From assembly GCF_013425765.1 (NCBI RefSeq), contig NZ_JACCJZ010000020.1:806001-870000 (forward strand): DNA of 64,000 nt, written 5' to 3'. The notes beneath the pieces are model-generated. The model made no database searches and was not told the origin of the DNA. It saw nothing but the letters and a program-made list of their open reading frames with translations. Shown piece after piece: positions 18,223 through 27,526 of this stretch (position 1 is its first letter; each line of letters opens with the position of its first letter). Made by a program: the position numbers and the translations under genes. This DNA comes from Luteimonas deserti. Its GTDB lineage: Bacteria; Pseudomonadota; Gammaproteobacteria; Xanthomonadales; Xanthomonadaceae.

Positions 18223-18970
18223 ATGGACAAGCAACTGAATCTTTTTCTCAGACTAGATGAGGACGTGCTGCGCGAAAGTTCAGGACTACTTCGATGCCGA
18301 AGCCGACAAGCTGGCGAAGGCATGGTTGGTGAAGCACGGGCCGCAGATCAAGGCGCTCAGCGACGACCGCCGAGAGTCATACCGGCAGATCGTCGAGATG
18401 AGCACAGAGCCGCAGGACGTGGAACTGGTCAAGCCGGAGGCCCGCTTTGAAGCGACCAAGGTGAGGGAGAACGACCAGGTGACCGTGCTCCGGACTTGGA
18501 AGCAGCATCTGCTTTGCGACGATGCCGGCGACTATCCGTCAGAACTGAAGGGTTGGGAGCGTGCGGTTGTAGAGGCCGAATGCAAGGGCAAGGGCTTTAC
18601 CTTCTGGTATCGCAACCCAGGGCAACCCGGGCAGTCGTCGCTGGGCATCGCTTACATCGATGGCGACCAATACAAGATCGTCCGCCCTGACTTCGTTTTC
18701 TTCGCCGAGCAGGACGGGAATTTCGTAGTTGACCTTGTTGACCCGCACGGCCTGCACTTGGCTGACGCGGTGCCCAAGCTAAAGGGGTTGGCCGTGTACG
18801 CCGAAACGCACGCCATGGCATATCGGCGCATCGAATCCGTCGCCGAAGTGAAAGGCAAGCTGAGAGCCTTGGACTTGAAAAATGACCAGGTGCGCAAGGC
18901 CGTTGCAGCCACAACAGACGCCGTAGGCCTCTTAAGTCTCTTTAGCGGTTCGTTGGCGGTGGACTACTAA
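18223..18970 (+). pseudogene. 3' remnant of a type III restriction/DEAD-helicase-like subunit
   Basis: The readable part is a 237-codon frame from 18257 (directly after an in-frame TAG) to 18970. It resembles the C-terminal domain of type III restriction Res-like helicases, with IDGDQYKIVRPDFVFF and VDLVDPHGLHLADAVPKLKG. The helicase motifs that should precede it are absent. A separate frame begins at ATG 18223 with a good GGGAGG site (MDKQLNLFLRLDEDVLRE) but runs out of sense near 18280. That suggests a deletion fused a foreign 5' end to the helicase tail out of frame. No modification subunit is nearby. Family assignment rests on remembered sequence similarity and is moderate. It implies a decayed defence locus. 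Confidence 0.6.
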
Positions 18971-19041
18971 ATGTGGGGACTATTAGCGGGCGTCGCTAAA
19001 TACTTGCAGACGCAGAAACGGCGGTTTGAGGGTAATCGCCA

Positions 19042-19245
19042 ATGACGGAGCTTCAGGCAGCAGAGATGCTGCTGGCCGCGGGGCGGCTGGACGACAACGA
19101 CATCATGGCGTTGGCCGAGCATCTGAAGACTAGCCACAAGGAGGGGGAATGGCATCCGCACGACAAGACTTTGAACGCTACGTGCAATGGCTCTATCAGC
19201 CGGACAAACAGGTGTCCGAAGACGTACGGCGCCTTGCAGCCCTAG
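19042..19245 (+). CDS. Small protein of unknown function upstream of the ATPase
   Basis: A possible 67-residue protein, not recognised. The first 42 residues (MTELQAAEMLLAAGRLDDND) look like an ordinary acidic helical protein. The remainder overlaps the ATPase gene by 97 bases in another frame and looks less natural. Its ATG overlaps the stop of a still smaller frame at 18971-19044 (24 codons, starting right after the helicase-remnant stop). It might be a leader peptide that couples translation to the ATPase, whose ribosome site lies inside it, or a remnant of a lost partner gene. Confidence is low because no homology is recognised. Confidence 0.4.
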   Translation: MTELQAAEMLLAAGRLDDNDIMALAEHLKTSHKEGEWHPHDKTLNATCNGSISRTNRCPKTYGALQP

Positions 19246-21815
19246 CATTAGGAAACTTCGATCAACTGGCGGGCACCTCCCGTCAACGCAACCAGCGATC
19301 TACCTACCTAGTCGGACTACTCCGTCGGGATCTTGCAACTACAGTCGCCGCAGCACCAGCTGTAGCTGCGGAAGCCAATGCCGCCACTTGGCCCTGGGCC
19401 AAGCTCAGGCACCTGACGATAGGCCCGTTCCGAGGCTTTCGCGTTGCTGAACCGTTCGATCTGTCGAAGCAAGTAATCCTCTTCTACGGTCCCAACGGCA
19501 GTGGCAAGACTAGCTTGTGCGAAGGGCTGGAGTATGCCCTCCTCGGCGACGTCGAAGAGGCTGGCAACAAGCGCATTTCCGCACGGACCTATCTTGCCAA
19601 TGTCCATGACGGGCGATTCGAGCCACCAGTCCTGAAGGCTACAGATCAACAAGGACGAGAAGTCGATGTTGTTGCTAGTCTCGACACCTATCGCTTCTGC
19701 TTCATCGAGAAGAATCGGATCGATTCGTTCTCAAGGATCGCGGCACGGCCCAACGCCCAACGCGCAGAACTGATTGCCACCCTTTTCGGCATGGATCAGT
19801 TCAATGAGTTCGTCAGCCACTTCAACGAATCGATCGACGGGCAGCTTGTCTTGGGCAGCGAGCGGCAGGACGCGTTGGCTGCACGCCGCGATGCGTTGAC
19901 TACAGATCGTGCAATTGTCGAGGGCGAGGCAGCATCTCAGCAGGGGCTTTCCGACGAGGAAGGAGCTTTGGCTAGAGACTACGCAGCCGAAACTACCTAC
20001 GAAGCCCTCAAAAACCTAACAGGTACTGCCGAAGCTCCAGGTCGGCTGCAGGAACTTGATGGCATTTTAGAAGCGGTTCCACCAAACCTGCTTGGCGTAA
20101 CCCGCCGAGGTGTTCTAGGCGCGCTTGAAAAGGCTCAACAGTGTGGCGCTGAACTAGACGCGGTCATTGGCGCACTTCGCGCTAAAAGTGACCAAGTCTC
20201 TTTCAAAGCACTGTATGACTCCGTACTCGCTCTTCAAAATGTTGTCGGTGATCGCTGCCCTGCATGCGATACACCCCTCAACGGGCAGTCACACGTCGCG
20301 ACAGACCCGTATCAGAAGGCAGCTGAGGGCCTGAGCCGACTCGAAGAGCTGGCTGCCCTACAAGACCAACAGCAGACCGCAGAGACTGCGCTCGGGCAAG
20401 TGTCTCGCGAGCTACGCCAAGTTTTTGCTCAGATTGCCGCTTACCTCACTGGCCAAGCCGAGGAGGTCACCGCGACAGGTCGTTGGGTGACACAGTTGCC
20501 AGGCGACCCAGCGGGCCGTTGGTGGTCAGCCATTTACCCGCAAGTGGCCTCCGCCGAGGCAGAAGTTCCATCACTAGACGACATCCTTGCAGTCATCGAC
20601 CGCATGGAGGCACAAGACGATGCGTCACGTCAGGCGCACCAAGATCGGCAACCACATGTTGCCGAACGTCGGCGACTCAGCGAGTTTCAGCTGCGGGTTC
20701 AAGCTCAGGACCTGAGGCGACAGCAACTGAACGACACCATCGAAGCCTCAAAAAACCGCATCAAAGCATTTGACGAGACAAATGCTGAGCTAATTGCCCA
20801 AGCAGAGCAAGAGAAGTTAGATATAGCGCGAGACACTCGCTACAAGGCGGCTTATGACCGATTCCTTGAAGAGTTAAGGGCATATAGGGATCAGCTTCCA
20901 GAGCAATTGATGGCCGGTCTCAACGACGCCGCCAAGGACCTCTACAATGCGTTTAATCGCAATGATCGAAATGAGGACAAGCTTTCTGCGCTGCATCTTC
21001 CATTGACTGGTGATGGAAAGATTGAAATCAGCTTTCGCGGTAATCCTGAAGCTCGCGTCGATGCACTGCATGTGCTTAGCGAAGGCCATGTGCGCTGCCT
21101 CGGATTGGCTATCCTCATGGCCAAGGCGAAAAGCATCGGGTGCCCGGTCATCATCTTCGATGACGCAATCAATGCGATCGACCATGAGCATCGAGGCGGC
21201 ATTCGCGAGGCCATATTTGAAAGCGATGATTTCTCACAAACTCAGTTGATAGTCACCTGCCACAGCAATGAATTCATAAAGGACATCCAGCAACATCTCC
21301 CTGTCCAGCGCCGAGGTTCCTGTCAGGTTTACCTGTTTCGTCACCACGACGGAAACTACCAACCTAGAGTGACAGGCAACGTTCCTATTGCGAATTACAT
21401 CGCCAAGGCCCGAGCGGCACGAGACGTGCTGAATGATAGAGATGCCTTGGCGGCATCACGCCAAGCTCTCGAAATGCTTTCAGAAAAGACTTGGCGCTGG
21501 CTAGGAAGCCATGATCAAGGCCTGCTGAATCTCCTGCTTGCCGGCGTCGGAGCTGAGCCAAGTCTTCGCAACCTTTGCGAAGCATTGGTAAAGAAGTTGC
21601 GCGACGCGCAGACCTTCAACCACGTCAACAAGGATCCACTATTGACTGCTTACGGTCGAATTCTTGGAATTCCAGTCACTAACCTCGTGTGGGCTAATCT
21701 CAACAAGGGCACCCATGAGGAGGCCGAACGTGATGATTTTGACAGTGAGCTAGTAGAGACAGTCGTCCAAACGCTAGAAGAACTTGATCAACTTGATTTA
21801 CGACCTGGTCGCTAG
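19149..21815 (+). CDS. Orphan Rad50/SMC-like AAA ATPase, candidate defence protein
   Basis: An 888-residue protein. An unusual N-terminal helical extension (about residues 1-85) precedes an ABC/SMC-type ATPase. Walker A is GPNGSGKT at 114-121. A coiled-coil-like middle contains one CPAC zinc-hook-like motif at 370-373. The signature is LSEGH at 643-647, Walker B is CPVIIFDDAINAID at about 665-678, and the H-loop is TCHSNEF at about 704-710. Two such heads would dimerise, with the Cys pair bridging arms as in Rad50. The start follows a strong AAGGAGGGGGA site. It sits beside a recombinase and a restriction-helicase remnant, a typical defence-island setting, but no partner such as a nuclease or TOPRIM gene is intact. 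DNA sensing or cleavage is inference; it could also act alone. Confidence 0.75.
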   Translation: MASARQDFERYVQWLYQPDKQVSEDVRRLAALALGNFDQLAGTSRQRNQRSTYLVGLLRRDLATTVAAAPAVAAEANAATWPWAKLRHLTIGPFRGFRVAEPFDLSKQVILFYGPNGSGKTSLCEGLEYALLGDVEEAGNKRISARTYLANVHDGRFEPPVLKATDQQGREVDVVASLDTYRFCFIEKNRIDSFSRIAARPNAQRAELIATLFGMDQFNEFVSHFNESIDGQLVLGSERQDALAARRDALTTDRAIVEGEAASQQGLSDEEGALARDYAAETTYEALKNLTGTAEAPGRLQELDGILEAVPPNLLGVTRRGVLGALEKAQQCGAELDAVIGALRAKSDQVSFKALYDSVLALQNVVGDRCPACDTPLNGQSHVATDPYQKAAEGLSRLEELAALQDQQQTAETALGQVSRELRQVFAQIAAYLTGQAEEVTATGRWVTQLPGDPAGRWWSAIYPQVASAEAEVPSLDDILAVIDRMEAQDDASRQAHQDRQPHVAERRRLSEFQLRVQAQDLRRQQLNDTIEASKNRIKAFDETNAELIAQAEQEKLDIARDTRYKAAYDRFLEELRAYRDQLPEQLMAGLNDAAKDLYNAFNRNDRNEDKLSALHLPLTGDGKIEISFRGNPEARVDALHVLSEGHVRCLGLAILMAKAKSIGCPVIIFDDAINAIDHEHRGGIREAIFESDDFSQTQLIVTCHSNEFIKDIQQHLPVQRRGSCQVYLFRHHDGNYQPRVTGNVPIANYIAKARAARDVLNDRDALAASRQALEMLSEKTWRWLGSHDQGLLNLLLAGVGAEPSLRNLCEALVKKLRDAQTFNHVNKDPLLTAYGRILGIPVTNLVWANLNKGTHEEAERDDFDSELVETVVQTLEELDQLDLRPGR

Positions 21816-21954
21816 TCGGTCAAGGCCTAAGCCGCTAGGGAGCTGGAGGTGACGCAACACAGCGCGAAACATTAGCGTTGAAACGGGATCGCGACCTCCT
21901 CCCCGCGTCAGGCCCGTCCAGAACTGGAAAATTCGGCAGGCGGCTAAAGAAGAA

Positions 21955-21976
21955 AAGCCCCGCACTTGCGGGGCTT
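21955..21976. terminator. Bidirectional intrinsic terminator between the ATPase and RHS/immunity genes
   Basis: A perfect 10-bp stem (AAGCCCCGCA / TGCGGGGCTT) with a 2-base loop. It is followed by CGTTTAT on the plus strand and by a T-rich stretch (TTCTTCTTTA) on the minus strand. It lies between two convergent transcription units and can serve both. Confidence 0.85.
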
Positions 21977-21994
21977 CGTTTATGGCTATATCAA

Positions 21995-22267
21995 TTAAGA
22001 GCTTTCTCGCACAGCCCTTGCTTTCATTCTCTTGACGATGGAAGCAACAACTGCGGCAACGCCGCCGAGCAGTAACGCATACGACGAATATCCTAATACA
22101 CTCGATAAGTTAGAGAACTTAGAGACACAATTCCCTTCACAACCTGGAGTCACCGACAGCCATCCGTAATAAATGGCGGACGTGATTGCTAGAGCGCCAA
22201 GCATCAACAAGACAACGCCTAAAAGAAGCGTGCGGCCGGGACTCATCTTCTTGCTCCTAACACTCAT
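21995..22267 (-). CDS. Small two-TM membrane protein, candidate immunity protein of the RHS toxin
   Basis: A 90-residue protein with a basic N-terminus (MSVRSKKMSPGR), a transmembrane helix (about residues 13-36), a loop with CEGNC, a second helix (about 59-77), and a basic tail (KRMKARAVRESS). The positive-inside rule puts both ends in the cytoplasm and the Cys loop in the periplasm. Its ATG overlaps the stop of the RHS gene by four bases (ATGA), so the two are translated together. That is the classical arrangement of a polymorphic toxin and its immunity gene. No family was recognised. The role is inferred from position and topology only. Confidence 0.65.
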   Translation of the reverse strand: MSVRSKKMSPGRTLLLGVVLLMLGALAITSAIYYGWLSVTPGCEGNCVSKFSNLSSVLGYSSYALLLGGVAAVVASIVKRMKARAVRESS

Positions 22268-25200
22268 GGTTTCGGTGAAAAGTGTGAGCCCAGCGGGCCG
22301 CGACTACGCAAAGTATTTGGCACCGACGGCCCATCTTGCGGACCATACCGACACTGCGCAATAACGGCGTTAGAAAAGCTCTGGCACTGATTCATTATGC
22401 TCCATGTGCCAGTTGGTTGACCCGGGTTGATTTTGCTGTCTACGCATGCCTCGTCAACGTTCTGTTGAAGAACGCATGTTGACCCCGGCAGCGCCGATTG
22501 CCCAGCATGAGATTTGGTTTCTGTAGCACTGTAGGGAACGTCGGCACAGCCTTGACCAGGAACCGGACATTCCCCACCCATTCCTGCTTCGGTAGTCGAT
22601 GTCTTGACCCACATATGCCTCAAATAAGGCCGCATGGACATTGGCACCCAGTTAACGTTCACAGGTCTTGAGCACAGATACACGGCCAAGCCCAAGTGAT
22701 CGGCGTACATCAAAGGATTGGCTTCGACGTAAGCGTAAGTGCTAATCCCGCCATATAAGCCGATCGGATCACTCTGCACATATCGCCCAACAATTGGGTC
22801 GTAATCCCGGAAGTAGTTGTAATTAATCCCCGTTGCCGCATCGTATCGTTGGCCTGGAAAGCGCAGATCAAACACGAATTCGGTGCTGTTGCCGTCCGGG
22901 TCCTGATGCGGCGGACTGTTGCCGAAAGCTTCGCTGGTGATATCCCAGGTCCATGTGGCGACATTGCGCACTGGATCGATCACGGCTCTTGGCGTGCCGA
23001 GGTGATCCGGTTGGATGTAGAGCAGACGGTCTGCGACAGCTTGCGCCAGCAAGCCAACCGGCAGATCGTCCAGCCAGATTGCCTGCTGCTTGAGCGCGCC
23101 CGCAACGTCGTAGTCGCCCAGCCATCGGCCCGCTTCGTCGTAGACCGTTGTGATGTCGTCCGCGCCGAGATAACTGCGGACGCGTTCGCCCTTACCGTTG
23201 TAGACGTAGTGCCGTGTTGGACTGCCGCCCTGCGCGACGGTCCCAAGCCGGTTGGCAGCGGTATAGATGAAGGTTCGGCCCATGCCATCTGTCAGCGTAT
23301 TGCCGGCAGCATCGTACGTACGCGGGACTCCGGCGACCGCCGCCAGCCTGTGGCTGTCGGCCGGATAGCTGTAGGCTTGGTTGCCACCTGCATTCGCGAA
23401 ACTTGTCCGATTGCCCGTTGCATCGTAGGTGTACTGCTCGATCGGGGCCTGGGCATCTCCGTCGCGGAACGCGATTAGACGGCCCAATGCGTCGTAATCG
23501 AAGCGCGCGCGAGGCGGTTCGGCCAGATCGGCGGTGCGCAGCTGCGTCAGGCGACCGACCGGGTCGTAGTTGTAGCCCAGATCCAGACCGCCGGTGCCGG
23601 CGTCATGGATCGTCTGCGGCCGATAGTCGAGGTCGTAGCTGCGTAGCAGACTGCGACCGTTGCCATAGGTCCAGCCTGTGACTGGACCAAAAGGCGCATG
23701 CGTGACGCCGGTCAGCAACACCTCCCGTGTTCCGCCGGGAGCCGTCACACCGACCTCGGTGATCTGGTTTTGCGCATCGCGCACATAATCGGTCACCGTG
23801 CCATCGGGATAGGTCAGTGCGCTCAGCCGTCCGCCTGCGGTGTAGGCATAGCCCACGCTGAAGGTCTGGCCGTTGGTCACCTGCACCTTGCGCACAAGGT
23901 CGCCAAAACGGTCGTAACAGTATTGGGTACTGCCGCTGGCATCGATTAGCGCGCCGAGTCGACCAACGGCATAGGTCTCCCCTGCCTGACAACCCGGCTG
24001 GGCGATATCGTAGACGTAGCTCACGTTCAAGTCCGCCGCGCCGGGGTACGCGATGCCAGTCAGGCGGTTCAGGCCGTCATAGCTGTGCTGGGCAGCCTGC
24101 CCGCGTGCATCCACTTGGGCGGTGCGGTTACCGGCGCTGTCATAGCTGAAGGTCGTGGTGCCGGTGTCTGTGCTTACGAGCTGCAACAGCTGCCCCAAGT
24201 CGCTGTATGTGTACTCGGTCGCCAGGCCCTTGGGATCAACGATCCGCGTGACCTGGTCAAGCGCGTTGTACTCGAACGTGGTGAATGCTTCGATGCCGTC
24301 CACATCCTGCAGCGTCTGCACCAGGCGGTTCAACAGATCGTACGAATTCGACGTGACTTGTCCCGAGGCATCGGTGAGAGCAGTGACGTTGCCGTTGGCA
24401 TCGTATGAGAAGTCGGTTGGATTCGCTGAGGCGTCGGCGACAGTGACCTCGCGATCGAGCTGATCGTAAAGACGGGAGAGTGTCCTTCGCAAGATGCCGC
24501 TGGAGTCGGATGTGTCCTCTGCCAACCGGTTGCCGGAGGAATCCAGCGTGTAGTCGATCGCATTGCCGGCACTGTCGCTAATCGCAATCAGCCGCTGCGC
24601 GGCGTCGTAGTTGTGATCAGTCCACGCGCCATCTGGCTGTGTGACCCGACGAATCTGGCCGCTCGGCCAATAATCAAAACGGAAAATTCGATCATCACTC
24701 TCAAGCGAGTCATCGGTACCTCGAACTTTGCGCGCGGTCAGCCAGCCGCGCGCGTGGTACTCCAGATCGGTGACCGTTCCATTTTGATCACGTATGGATA
24801 GCGGGCGGCCGGCCCCGTCGTAACGCAACGTCTCGGTAACGTGACCCAGCGCATTGGTAATCTTCCAGAGATCGCCCCTGCGGTACTCGCAAGTTGTCCC
24901 GGATTCGCAATCGGCGGCATCTGCCATGCGGTAGCTGAAGAGCGTCACGTCCGCGACATCCGTCCGAGGCCCATCGATCGAAGTCAGCAAGCCAACGAAA
25001 GGACAGGCTCCGGCTCCGACATCTGCTTGTTCGCAGTAGCCGCGTGATTGAACTTGGTTCGTCATAGCGGCTGGATTGTGCACGCTCTCCGCAGTCACCT
25101 GCCCCCGCGCGTTATAGGACCACGTCGTCATCTGCTGCAGCTGTCCTGGCGTCGAACCGCCGCCGCCGTACTGATACACGCGCCTAGTCAGCGGTTGATT

Positions 25201-26982
25201 CTCCGTATTGCGCTCGAACAAAGTCCGGCGCTCTTGCAGAGTGCCTACTGCTTCGTGGATCTCCGACACATAGAGCGGATGATGAACGAAGTTAGTAATG
25301 CTGCCCCGCTTATCCGTTCGCGAGGCTATGCGCCCTTGAGTGTCCAGCACAAATGAGGTGGCACCAGAACTGTCATCCATTTCAGTGACGCGACGGTACA
25401 AACTCGAGTCAACAGAGAATGTTCGAACTTCTCCGCCAGCGGTTGTCAATGCGGCTGTGGATGGCGAAGTGTAGTCAACCTGAACTCCGTCAACATAGCC
25501 TGCAGACGTATGCAATTGGCTCGATATGACTCGTCCATATGTGTCATATCCAAAACTCGCATACCGCACACCGTCCTCTGCGGTAATACCTGTCAAGTGA
25601 TTCTTAAACAGAGGGTCGACCCAATCCGGCTCTGCATAGTGGTAACGCCGAATGGCGCCTCCGCCGTAATCAACCGCGGCCAGATTCGAATCGGCATCAT
25701 AGGTGTAACGTACGCTCGCGCCATCGGGCTTGACAAGCTCGACCAGCCTTCCTCCCTGATAAACAAATGAGACGGCACGCCCATTCTTGTCGGTCAGCTT
25801 GGAGATCAGATCGTCAGTGTAACTGACGGTGACATCGTCTTCGGGTCGCTGGGGGTTTTCGACTGCAACAAGCCGCCCTTGGGTATCAAAACTTTTGACA
25901 TCACCGCTCGGAAGATAAAGCTTGTATCGCACCGTTCCGGTTGGAATGCGACGTATGATGGTGTCTCGCGAATTCTGTCCGACGACCACGTTCGAACTCG
26001 CCGGAGGCGCGATGAAGTTCTCGAAGGTGCCGTCGCTACTCCAATAAGGGAAATAGGTAGTTTTGTTCTCTACACGGTCGAGATAGGAATGCGACCAACC
26101 AACTGCGAACTTCGTCCCGTGCTGGATCTGATTGATGGAATGGTAGTGGCGCGAGAAGGGCCGGCCCGCAAAGTAAAAGTCCACCTCGTCACGCGATTTG
26201 TCACCAGTTGTCGGGTGACAAGGATTTGGACTGGCTTTGCAGCTTGCCACTTGCCGCATGGGGCCCGTGATCAGGCCGGACTGCGATGTATTCGCAGCAC
26301 AAATTGCTGCAGAAGGAAGTGACTGTTCAGTAACGAACACACTTCTTGGTGAAAATCCAGCAGGGCACTGCGCCAAATATCGCTTTCGAACTGAGAACGC
26401 CACAGAGCCTGCCGTAGCGTTGCACTTCCAAGATCCGCGATAGCCTCGGCTCTCGAAGACAACGACGGCAAGTCCAGAACCTGCCGAGCGAACATATCCC
26501 CGCTCAGGATAATCACTCGTGACACTTGGATCAGTGACCGTGCAGGCATCGGTAGGCTTCGACAGGCTTTTCTCGATGCTTTCGACAACCCTTTCAACAA
26601 GGTTTTGCTCATTCGCGCACCAGCTTGATTGACCGGGAGCCAGGTCACATCCAAAGGCACCATTTCCAAAGACGCCTGCCACCGCGTCAAACTGGGCGTC
26701 ACTAATTGTTTCAGCAGGCTGGTTTGGGACTCTATAGCCGAACCTCGTTGCGCCTGTGGTCCTGTTTTCCACAGAAGCCGAGGTCTGAAGTAGAAATTGC
26801 CCGGCGTCCAGGAACTTGGGATCGAGTCTCATCAACGACTCGGCAGCAGCTTTTGTCTGGAAGCAAGCTGCTCCGTAACAATAGCTATCAGCCGGGGGAG
26901 CCTGCGCTTCAGCGCTTTGTGTCGCAATGCACATGGTCGCGAGCGTGATGCCGAGCAGCACTCGTACAAACTGATAGCGCAT
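22264..26982 (-). CDS. Sec-exported RHS-repeat protein with a polymorphic C-terminal toxin-like domain
   Basis: A 1572-residue protein. The start at 26982 is preferred (AAGGAAG upstream) because it opens a clean signal peptide ending TQSAEAQ near residue 27; a longer in-frame reading upstream lacks support. A Cys-rich domain of about 270 residues is followed by an RHS opening (GWSHSYLDR), then many YDxxGR/L repeats. The RHS core ends near residue 1432 with DPIGLYGGISTYAYVEANPLMYADHLGL. The last 140 residues (22264-22686) are the variable tip. They carry LRHMWVKT (His about 1456), several Cys, and NQCQSF (Cys about 1533). No PAAR or VgrG-binding region is seen, so T6SS delivery is not indicated. 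GC is lower than in flanking core genes. Toxicity is inference. Confidence 0.85.
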   Translation of the reverse strand: MRYQFVRVLLGITLATMCIATQSAEAQAPPADSYCYGAACFQTKAAAESLMRLDPKFLDAGQFLLQTSASVENRTTGATRFGYRVPNQPAETISDAQFDAVAGVFGNGAFGCDLAPGQSSWCANEQNLVERVVESIEKSLSKPTDACTVTDPSVTSDYPERGYVRSAGSGLAVVVFESRGYRGSWKCNATAGSVAFSVRKRYLAQCPAGFSPRSVFVTEQSLPSAAICAANTSQSGLITGPMRQVASCKASPNPCHPTTGDKSRDEVDFYFAGRPFSRHYHSINQIQHGTKFAVGWSHSYLDRVENKTTYFPYWSSDGTFENFIAPPASSNVVVGQNSRDTIIRRIPTGTVRYKLYLPSGDVKSFDTQGRLVAVENPQRPEDDVTVSYTDDLISKLTDKNGRAVSFVYQGGRLVELVKPDGASVRYTYDADSNLAAVDYGGGAIRRYHYAEPDWVDPLFKNHLTGITAEDGVRYASFGYDTYGRVISSQLHTSAGYVDGVQVDYTSPSTAALTTAGGEVRTFSVDSSLYRRVTEMDDSSGATSFVLDTQGRIASRTDKRGSITNFVHHPLYVSEIHEAVGTLQERRTLFERNTENQPLTRRVYQYGGGGSTPGQLQQMTTWSYNARGQVTAESVHNPAAMTNQVQSRGYCEQADVGAGACPFVGLLTSIDGPRTDVADVTLFSYRMADAADCESGTTCEYRRGDLWKITNALGHVTETLRYDGAGRPLSIRDQNGTVTDLEYHARGWLTARKVRGTDDSLESDDRIFRFDYWPSGQIRRVTQPDGAWTDHNYDAAQRLIAISDSAGNAIDYTLDSSGNRLAEDTSDSSGILRRTLSRLYDQLDREVTVADASANPTDFSYDANGNVTALTDASGQVTSNSYDLLNRLVQTLQDVDGIEAFTTFEYNALDQVTRIVDPKGLATEYTYSDLGQLLQLVSTDTGTTTFSYDSAGNRTAQVDARGQAAQHSYDGLNRLTGIAYPGAADLNVSYVYDIAQPGCQAGETYAVGRLGALIDASGSTQYCYDRFGDLVRKVQVTNGQTFSVGYAYTAGGRLSALTYPDGTVTDYVRDAQNQITEVGVTAPGGTREVLLTGVTHAPFGPVTGWTYGNGRSLLRSYDLDYRPQTIHDAGTGGLDLGYNYDPVGRLTQLRTADLAEPPRARFDYDALGRLIAFRDGDAQAPIEQYTYDATGNRTSFANAGGNQAYSYPADSHRLAAVAGVPRTYDAAGNTLTDGMGRTFIYTAANRLGTVAQGGSPTRHYVYNGKGERVRSYLGADDITTVYDEAGRWLGDYDVAGALKQQAIWLDDLPVGLLAQAVADRLLYIQPDHLGTPRAVIDPVRNVATWTWDITSEAFGNSPPHQDPDGNSTEFVFDLRFPGQRYDAATGINYNYFRDYDPIVGRYVQSDPIGLYGGISTYAYVEANPLMYADHLGLAVYLCSRPVNVNWVPMSMRPYLRHMWVKTSTTEAGMGGECPVPGQGCADVPYSATETKSHAGQSALPGSTCVLQQNVDEACVDSKINPGQPTGTWSIMNQCQSFSNAVIAQCRYGPQDGPSVPNTLRSRGPLGSHFSPKP

Positions 26983-27526
26983 GACTTCTTCCTTGAAGAA
27001 CGCGTTAGGCTGATCGAAACTCGTGACAGCTGCGACGCTAAGAATCTGCGATGGCCCCGCCAACGAAGCGCAACGGAAAGCGACCAAAACCGCAGGAAAA
27101 ATCGCTAAAGACTTTCATCTCGGCGCCAAGCTGCAATCAACGCGCCGAGACGATGCATCTCTACAGCCGCATCCTCTTTCTTTTAAGCCTCTAGCTTAGA
27201 GTTGTCAACAAAATTGAACTGCAGCCATCGAGTTGTGAAGCGTCCTGGTTCTCCGGCTCATTCCGAAGTAGAGGTCGTGGGTGAGTGCGAAGACAACTGT
27301 CGTCGTAGGCGGGCCGCTAGACATCCTGGCGAAACGCTTCTGGCGATGAGTCCTAAGCCATCGGCGATGGCTGTTGCGCTAGACGTCCCCTGCCTCGCAA
27401 CGCCCCCGACCCAACTGACAACGCAACACCAAATTTGATGCAAACATCCTTAGCCCTACGCAATCCAATAGTTTTCGCTACGCAACACCTAATATATATA
27501 CCAAGATCGCGAAGTCTCGGCACGCA
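26983..27526. other. Gene-poor, AT-richer stretch upstream of the RHS gene
   Basis: About 540 bases. It should hold the RHS promoter on the minus strand, but no clear -35/-10 pair was assigned. Short open frames here show no recognisable protein. The part near 27440-27520 is AT-rich (CGCAACACCTAATATATATA) and follows the end of the RTX remnant. Confidence 0.5.

Noticed and set aside
18967..19248. Minus-strand 93-codon frame opposite the small gene before the ATPase
   Set aside because: It is antisense to a better-supported operon with overlapping starts and a strong ribosome site.
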